Shown piece by piece: positions 60,191 to 64,000 of a DNA stretch of 64,000 bases (the stretch's first letter is position 1; every line of letters starts with the position of its first letter). The translations under genes were made by a program, and so were the position numbers. Under the pieces are notes generated by a model that had not been told where the DNA came from, did no database searches, and saw only the letters and a list, made by a program, of their open reading frames with translations. The stretch is from assembly GCA_016706275.1 (NCBI GenBank), contig JADJJY010000001.1, positions 992,001 through 1,056,000 of the forward strand. Reading direction: 5' to 3'. This stretch comes from Chloracidobacterium sp. (GTDB taxonomy: Bacteria > Acidobacteriota > Blastocatellia > Pyrinomonadales > Pyrinomonadaceae).

Positions 60191-61565
60191 TATCCTCCCT
60201 TATCTTCGCCGTGCGAGCCTTGGGCTCTGCGGGTTTTGCTTTTCTGGTAACAATTGTCAACTGACCGCATTTCTGATCCGGACATTTGATCGACAACTTT
60301 GGCTTGCCCGCAAGTACGGCCATCGGCACGACCATCGGCGTTTTGCATGTCGAGCATTTGATCCTCAAAACATCTTTTGCCGGAGCCGCCTCGGTTTTTG
60401 GCGGTGCCGGCGGTGCGGCCCGGCGGATCGTCTCATGGATCTGCTTTAGCGATGCTTTCAACTCCGGGCTCTCTGCAAACTGGGTCAGCAATTTCAGACG
60501 CGGGCCGAGGTAAGGGGTTGACGACGTGGTCAATTCCGAAAGCCGCAACATATCACCGTCATCGTCCATCTGCTGCTCGATCCAACTGTCGATATTTATC
60601 TGTTGGTAAATGAACGAAGATTTTAGTGACCACGATAGCAAAACGCGGCGTGCCACCTCTTCGCTGCCAACCGTGAGCAGCCCCGCCCGGTCGGCGGTGA
60701 TCTCTGCCTGACGAGCCCAAGCAAGCAGCGGCATCTCGAGTGCTCCGCCAACCAGAGCGGTCGGGCTAAGTATTGCGTTAAATATCCCGCCTGCCATAAA
60801 TCCTTTTGCCGGCCCCTGTTCGCCAAGGAAAAAGCGGATGACCGTTTTCCAGAGAGCATGTCCGGCCTTGCAGTGTCCCATTTCCCGTGCAAGCAGATAC
60901 AGCATATCGACCCCTTGAAAATTACCGGCGAGAGCAGATCCAACTACGACAAATGAGTCTTTGTCGGTTCCGAACGTGAGACAATCCCAAGGCCTTTCGC
61001 CTGACAAGAAAACATCCGGCATGTGTGACATTCCCAAAATGCGGGCTGCCCGGATGGCTTGCCCGTAAATATGGGGCATCTGTTTTTCGCCGAGCAGCAC
61101 TCCGTTAAACGAGGCTTCGACCCAGCGGCGTCCGACCTTTTCGGACACGGCTTTTGCCGCGGCGTTCAGAGGTTTCATTCGCCGGAGAGCGTTCATTGCT
61201 TTGGCATCTGCGGCCCAGGCAAATGCCGCCGTGTCCACTTGATAGCTCGGCACGAGCGGCCTCAGCCACTTACATTCTTTACAGATCACGAGCTTGTCGG
61301 GCAGGCCTTGGCCTTGTCCGCCGCATGTTGAACAAAAGACGGCTTGCGTGCCGACAGGCTGATATATCTGTTGCGGTGGTGGCGGTGGAACGTTTGCGTG
61401 TGCCTGATAACCCGGATTTGGCTGATTCGGCATTTGCGGAGAGGGCTGAGCATTACCGCCCGGAGCGGCCATCCCGACACCGCAATAAATGCAGAACCGA
61501 GAGCTCTGCACCGGTTGTTGGTGCCCGTTGGTACAAACCGGCATGTTCTGATTCTCTGCAACCAT
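60171..61565 (-). CDS. M48 peptidase-like protein with zinc ribbons and a degenerate active site
   Basis: A 464-residue protein. Zinc ribbons at the front (CTNGHQQPVQSSRFCIYC; FCSTCGGQG and ICKECKWLRP) and near the end (IKCSTCKTPMVVP with KCPDQKCG) flank an M48-like core (about 115-330). The usual HExxH reads AREMGHCKAGH, i.e. the first His is Arg, while the third-ligand-like Glu remains in AEITADRAGL. Hydrophobic stretches (FMAGGIFNAILSPTALVGGALEM) fit the family. It is probably not a working metallopeptidase unless GHCKAGH provides the ligands. It has no signal peptide. It lies 16 bases after the DUF4190 gene and overlaps the Asp-rich gene. Confidence 0.75.
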   Translation of the reverse strand: MVAENQNMPVCTNGHQQPVQSSRFCIYCGVGMAAPGGNAQPSPQMPNQPNPGYQAHANVPPPPPQQIYQPVGTQAVFCSTCGGQGQGLPDKLVICKECKWLRPLVPSYQVDTAAFAWAADAKAMNALRRMKPLNAAAKAVSEKVGRRWVEASFNGVLLGEKQMPHIYGQAIRAARILGMSHMPDVFLSGERPWDCLTFGTDKDSFVVVGSALAGNFQGVDMLYLLAREMGHCKAGHALWKTVIRFFLGEQGPAKGFMAGGIFNAILSPTALVGGALEMPLLAWARQAEITADRAGLLTVGSEEVARRVLLSWSLKSSFIYQQINIDSWIEQQMDDDGDMLRLSELTTSSTPYLGPRLKLLTQFAESPELKASLKQIHETIRRAAPPAPPKTEAAPAKDVLRIKCSTCKTPMVVPMAVLAGKPKLSIKCPDQKCGQLTIVTRKAKPAEPKARTAKIREDNASYGE

Positions 61566-61581
61566 AGCCTAAGTGAAAATA

Positions 61582-62019
61582 TCAATAACCGTACTGATTC
61601 GAAGACGCCATCGCCGAAAACAGCACCCAGATCATATAAAGGACGACGTGTATCACCGACGTAGCGATACCGCCCCACAATCCGACCTGCGCCATCCACT
61701 TTCCACTCGCAGGCGAGCGGCCGTTTTTGATCGCGTCGAGCTCCATCCATCCAACGATCGCCGCCGGAATACCAGCGAATGGGCCGCAGCAAACAAGAGC
61801 AGCAATTGCGAGAACGAGTGCAATAGTGGCCTTTTGGCCGGCACCGGAACCTCCTACAGCCGGATTTCCCATAATAGGGCTGCCGACAGGCGGTTGTTGC
61901 CATTGCTGGTTCGTCGGGGCTCCGATATGCGGGGCAGGGACCAGAGAGGCCGAGCAATTTAAGCAAAAGGCGGCCTCAGGCGGATTGATCTGATTGCAAC
62001 TTGGACAAGCTTTAGTCAT
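61582..62019 (-). CDS. Zinc-ribbon DUF4190-type membrane protein
   Basis: A 145-residue protein: an N-terminal zinc ribbon (KACPSCNQINPPEAAFCLNCSASL), a Pro/Gln/Gly linker, then two or three membrane helices (TIALVLAIAALVCCGPFAGIPAAIVGWMELDAI, the DUF4190 signature, and WGGIATSVIHVVLYMIWVLFSAM). Its function is unknown. It is the first gene of the three-gene minus-strand group; all three products carry either zinc ribbons or metal-binding-like repeats. Confidence 0.75.
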   Translation of the reverse strand: MTKACPSCNQINPPEAAFCLNCSASLVPAPHIGAPTNQQWQQPPVGSPIMGNPAVGGSGAGQKATIALVLAIAALVCCGPFAGIPAAIVGWMELDAIKNGRSPASGKWMAQVGLWGGIATSVIHVVLYMIWVLFSAMASSNQYGY

Positions 62020-62163
62020 AAGTTAAATTAAAAAATGGGAATAGGTCACTAAACTTCCGCAGTTACCTATGCGGAAAAATCCGTACGATCCAGCCATATT
62101 TTGAATGACTTTGCTAATATAGCCTAAGTTTCTATTATTTGAAAGAGTTTTGACCGGTCCCGA

Positions 62164-63639
62164 ATGACAAATATTCACAATTACATCGGCGGTGATTTGG
62201 TCGAGCCCGCATCGGGAGCGTATCTCGACAATTTTGATCCGTCGACGGGTGAGGTCTATTCGCTGATCGCGGATTCGGATGATCGTGATGTGCATCTAGC
62301 CGTCGAGGCGGCTAACGCTGCGTTTCCGGCGTGGGCAGCAACTTCGACTGAGGCGAGGCACGATATTTTGATGCGGCTGGTTGCTCTGATCGAACGCGAT
62401 CTGGAGCCGCTTGCATTGGCCGAGAGCATTGATCAGGGCAAGCCGTTGACGCTTGCACGCTCTGTCGATATTCCGCGTGCTGTAAGTAATTTTAAGTTTT
62501 ACGCGACCGCCGCGATGCATACTCATAATGAGTCGCATGAGAACGTTGCTCAGGGTGCGATCAATTACACTCTGCGTCAACCGCTAGGCGTCGTTGGCTG
62601 TATCTCGCCCTGGAATCTGCCGCTATATCTTTTTACATGGAAGATCGCACCGGCCATCGCCGCCGGATGCACTGTCGTTGCAAAACCCTCTGAAGTTACC
62701 CCAATGACGGCGTTCATGCTGTCAAAACTCTGCATTGAGTCCGGCTTGCCCGCCGGAGTTCTCAATATCGTCCACGGCCTCGGGCCAAAGGTCGGCTCGG
62801 CTATGTCGTCGCACAAAGATATCAAGGCTATTTCATTCACCGGCGGCACAAAGACCGGCGAAGAGATCGCACGAGTTGCGGCACCGATGTTCAAAAAACT
62901 CTCGCTCGAGCTCGGCGGTAAAAATCCTAACATCATCTTCGCCGACTGCAATTACGAAGAAATGCTGGCAACCACCATCCGCTCGTCGTTCTCAAATCAA
63001 GGTGAGATCTGTCTATGCGGCTCGCGGATATTTGTCGAGCGTCCGCTGTACGAGCGATTTAAGGCAGATTTTGTGGAGCGTGCTGGCGCATTAAAGGTCG
63101 GCGACCCGCTCGACCCTGACACAGATGTCGGTGCGATCGTCTCAAAGCCGCATTTTGAAAAGATAATGTCGTACATCGACCTCGCAAAAACCGAAGGCGG
63201 CACGATCCTCGTTGGCGGCGTCGGGTCAGAACCGGGAGCGGTAGCGACCGGGTTCCGGGTTGACTCAGAAAGATGCTCCAATGGGTTTTTCATCCAACCC
63301 ACGGTAATTGAAGGCCTCACGTACGATTGCCGCACAAATCAAGAAGAGATCTTTGGCCCGGTCGTGACCATTATGCCGTTCGACAACGAAGACGAAGTAC
63401 TCGGCTACGCAAACAGCGTCCGCTACGGCCTGTCGGCAAGCGTCTGGACCGAAAACCTTTCCCGTGCCCATCGCGTAGCTGCTAGGCTCGAATCGGGTTT
63501 TGTCTGGGTAAATAGTTGGATGCTCCGCGATCTGCGGACGCTTTTCGGCGGCTACAAAGACAGCGGCATCGGCCGCGAAGGTGGGTTTGAGACGTTGAGA
63601 TTTTTTACTGAAGAGAAGAATGTTTGTATCAAATTGTAG
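62164..63639 (+). CDS. Aldehyde dehydrogenase (hydroxymuconic-semialdehyde dehydrogenase-like)
   Basis: A 491-residue NAD(P)-dependent aldehyde dehydrogenase. Motifs are SPWNLPLYLFTWKIAPAIAAGCTVVAKPSEVTP, the nucleotide-binding SFTGGTKTGEEIA, the general-base Glu in LELGGKNPNI and the catalytic Cys in NQGEICLCGSRIF. The segment order and C-terminus (GGYKDSGIGREGGFETLRFFTEEKNVCIKL) resemble 2-hydroxymuconate semialdehyde dehydrogenase and kynurenine-pathway relatives. No other catabolic genes are adjacent, so the natural aldehyde is uncertain. The peptidase gene begins 10 bases after the stop. Confidence 0.88.
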   Translation: MTNIHNYIGGDLVEPASGAYLDNFDPSTGEVYSLIADSDDRDVHLAVEAANAAFPAWAATSTEARHDILMRLVALIERDLEPLALAESIDQGKPLTLARSVDIPRAVSNFKFYATAAMHTHNESHENVAQGAINYTLRQPLGVVGCISPWNLPLYLFTWKIAPAIAAGCTVVAKPSEVTPMTAFMLSKLCIESGLPAGVLNIVHGLGPKVGSAMSSHKDIKAISFTGGTKTGEEIARVAAPMFKKLSLELGGKNPNIIFADCNYEEMLATTIRSSFSNQGEICLCGSRIFVERPLYERFKADFVERAGALKVGDPLDPDTDVGAIVSKPHFEKIMSYIDLAKTEGGTILVGGVGSEPGAVATGFRVDSERCSNGFFIQPTVIEGLTYDCRTNQEEIFGPVVTIMPFDNEDEVLGYANSVRYGLSASVWTENLSRAHRVAARLESGFVWVNSWMLRDLRTLFGGYKDSGIGREGGFETLRFFTEEKNVCIKL

Positions 63640-63649
63640 GTGGATAGAA

Positions 63650-64000
63650 ATGAAATTATTTTGCACGTTATTGATGTCATTGGTTTTGTTTTCGGCGGTT
63701 CCGGCACAGCAAAAGGCTCCGACTGAGTCTGCGATGTCGCGGTTTCTGCGTTATGTAAAGATCGACACGCAGTCGGCTGAGGACGCGGGGAAATTTCCGA
63801 GCACGGACAAGCAGCTTGTACTGGCAAATTTGCTGGCAAAAGAACTGAAAGAACTCGGTGTTCAAAATGTTCGCATAAGCGAGCAGGGGATCGTTTATGG
63901 CATGGTTCCGGGCAATCTTGCTGACAACAGCAAGGTTCCGACGATCGGGTTTATTGCTCACATGGATACGTCTCCGGCGGTGTCGGGTGCAAACGTCAAC
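63650..64000 (+). CDS. pepT: Exported peptidase T-like tripeptidase, 3' end outside window
   Basis: The frame from ATG 63650 is open to the window end (117 codons). A signal peptide (LFCTLLMSLVLFSAVPA, then QQKAP) is followed by the M20 peptidase T opening SAMSRFLRYVKIDTQSAE, TDKQLVLANLLAKELKELGVQNV and the metal-binding IGFIAHMDTSPAVSGANVN, which includes the first His and Asp ligands. Standard PepT is cytoplasmic and removes N-terminal residues from tripeptides; a signal peptide suggests an envelope version here. It is probably cotranscribed with the aldehyde dehydrogenase gene. Confidence 0.85.
   Translation, partial: MKLFCTLLMSLVLFSAVPAQQKAPTESAMSRFLRYVKIDTQSAEDAGKFPSTDKQLVLANLLAKELKELGVQNVRISEQGIVYGMVPGNLADNSKVPTIGFIAHMDTSPAVSGANVN

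Overview
The window looks like chromosome from an acidobacterium, most likely class Blastocatellia (Pyrinomonadaceae-like). This is inferred from gene style, not from a marker gene. Pointers are Ser/Thr kinases fused to zinc ribbons, PEGA and sulfatase-modifying-factor domains, many TPR and carboxypeptidase-regulatory-like secreted proteins, delta-60 repeats, a three-gene sdhCAB, an ergothioneine cluster, and short REP-like intergenic repeats. No rRNA, tRNA, CRISPR array, phage or transposase was seen.

Layout. 0-6.2 kb: end of an oligopeptide ABC transporter gene, a ferritin-like protein, then a diguanylate cyclase (PocR-like, GAF, GGEEF) immediately followed by a large protein ending in an RsbW-like ATPase domain. 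6.2-9 kb: an Ogg2-type DNA glycosylase, a secreted TPR/double retropepsin-like protein and a PIN protein. 9-11.5 kb: a secreted delta-60 repeat protein broken by many frameshifts. 11.7-17.5 kb: envelope proteins, an HtrA protease, a CysQ-like phosphatase, and a STAS + HD-GYP pair that mirrors the cyclase/RsbW pair upstream. 17.4-21.8 kb: a LysR regulator divergent from sdhCAB. 22-25.4 kb: a small membrane protein, an Nfu-type Fe-S scaffold, a GAF protein behind a good promoter and structured leader, and an antitoxin with a truncated PIN toxin.

25.4-30.1 kb is the accessory part. A 3-kb hydrolase/FG-GAP/UnbV gene of different style and a tiny membrane-protein gene are each followed by integron attC-like sequence, then comes almost 1 kb of REP-like repeats. 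No integrase is visible, so this resembles a cluster of attC sites lacking an integrase.

30-45 kb is housekeeping: ispH, an acetyltransferase, a Ski2-like helicase C-terminal half, an amidase, and a long minus-strand run (small protein, HEAT protein, egtB, egtD, birA, vanW-like, acidic protein, coaX), then leuS. 45-51 kb: an active Ser/Thr kinase fused to an FGE-sulfatase domain, a TPR protein and a second kinase-like protein that has lost key catalytic residues. 51-58 kb: a very large secreted BNR/Fn3 protein, then an ECF sigma factor, its zinc-finger anti-sigma factor and two DUF4097-like envelope proteins. 58-62 kb: dcd with a hairpin at its start codon, and a minus-strand group of a 13-residue-repeat Asp-rich protein, a degenerate M48 peptidase and a zinc-ribbon DUF4190 protein. 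62-64 kb: an aldehyde dehydrogenase and the start of an exported peptidase T.

The main themes are signalling (c-di-GMP plus partner switching, Ser/Thr kinases, sigma/anti-sigma), secreted repeat proteins, and one transferred cassette-like island.
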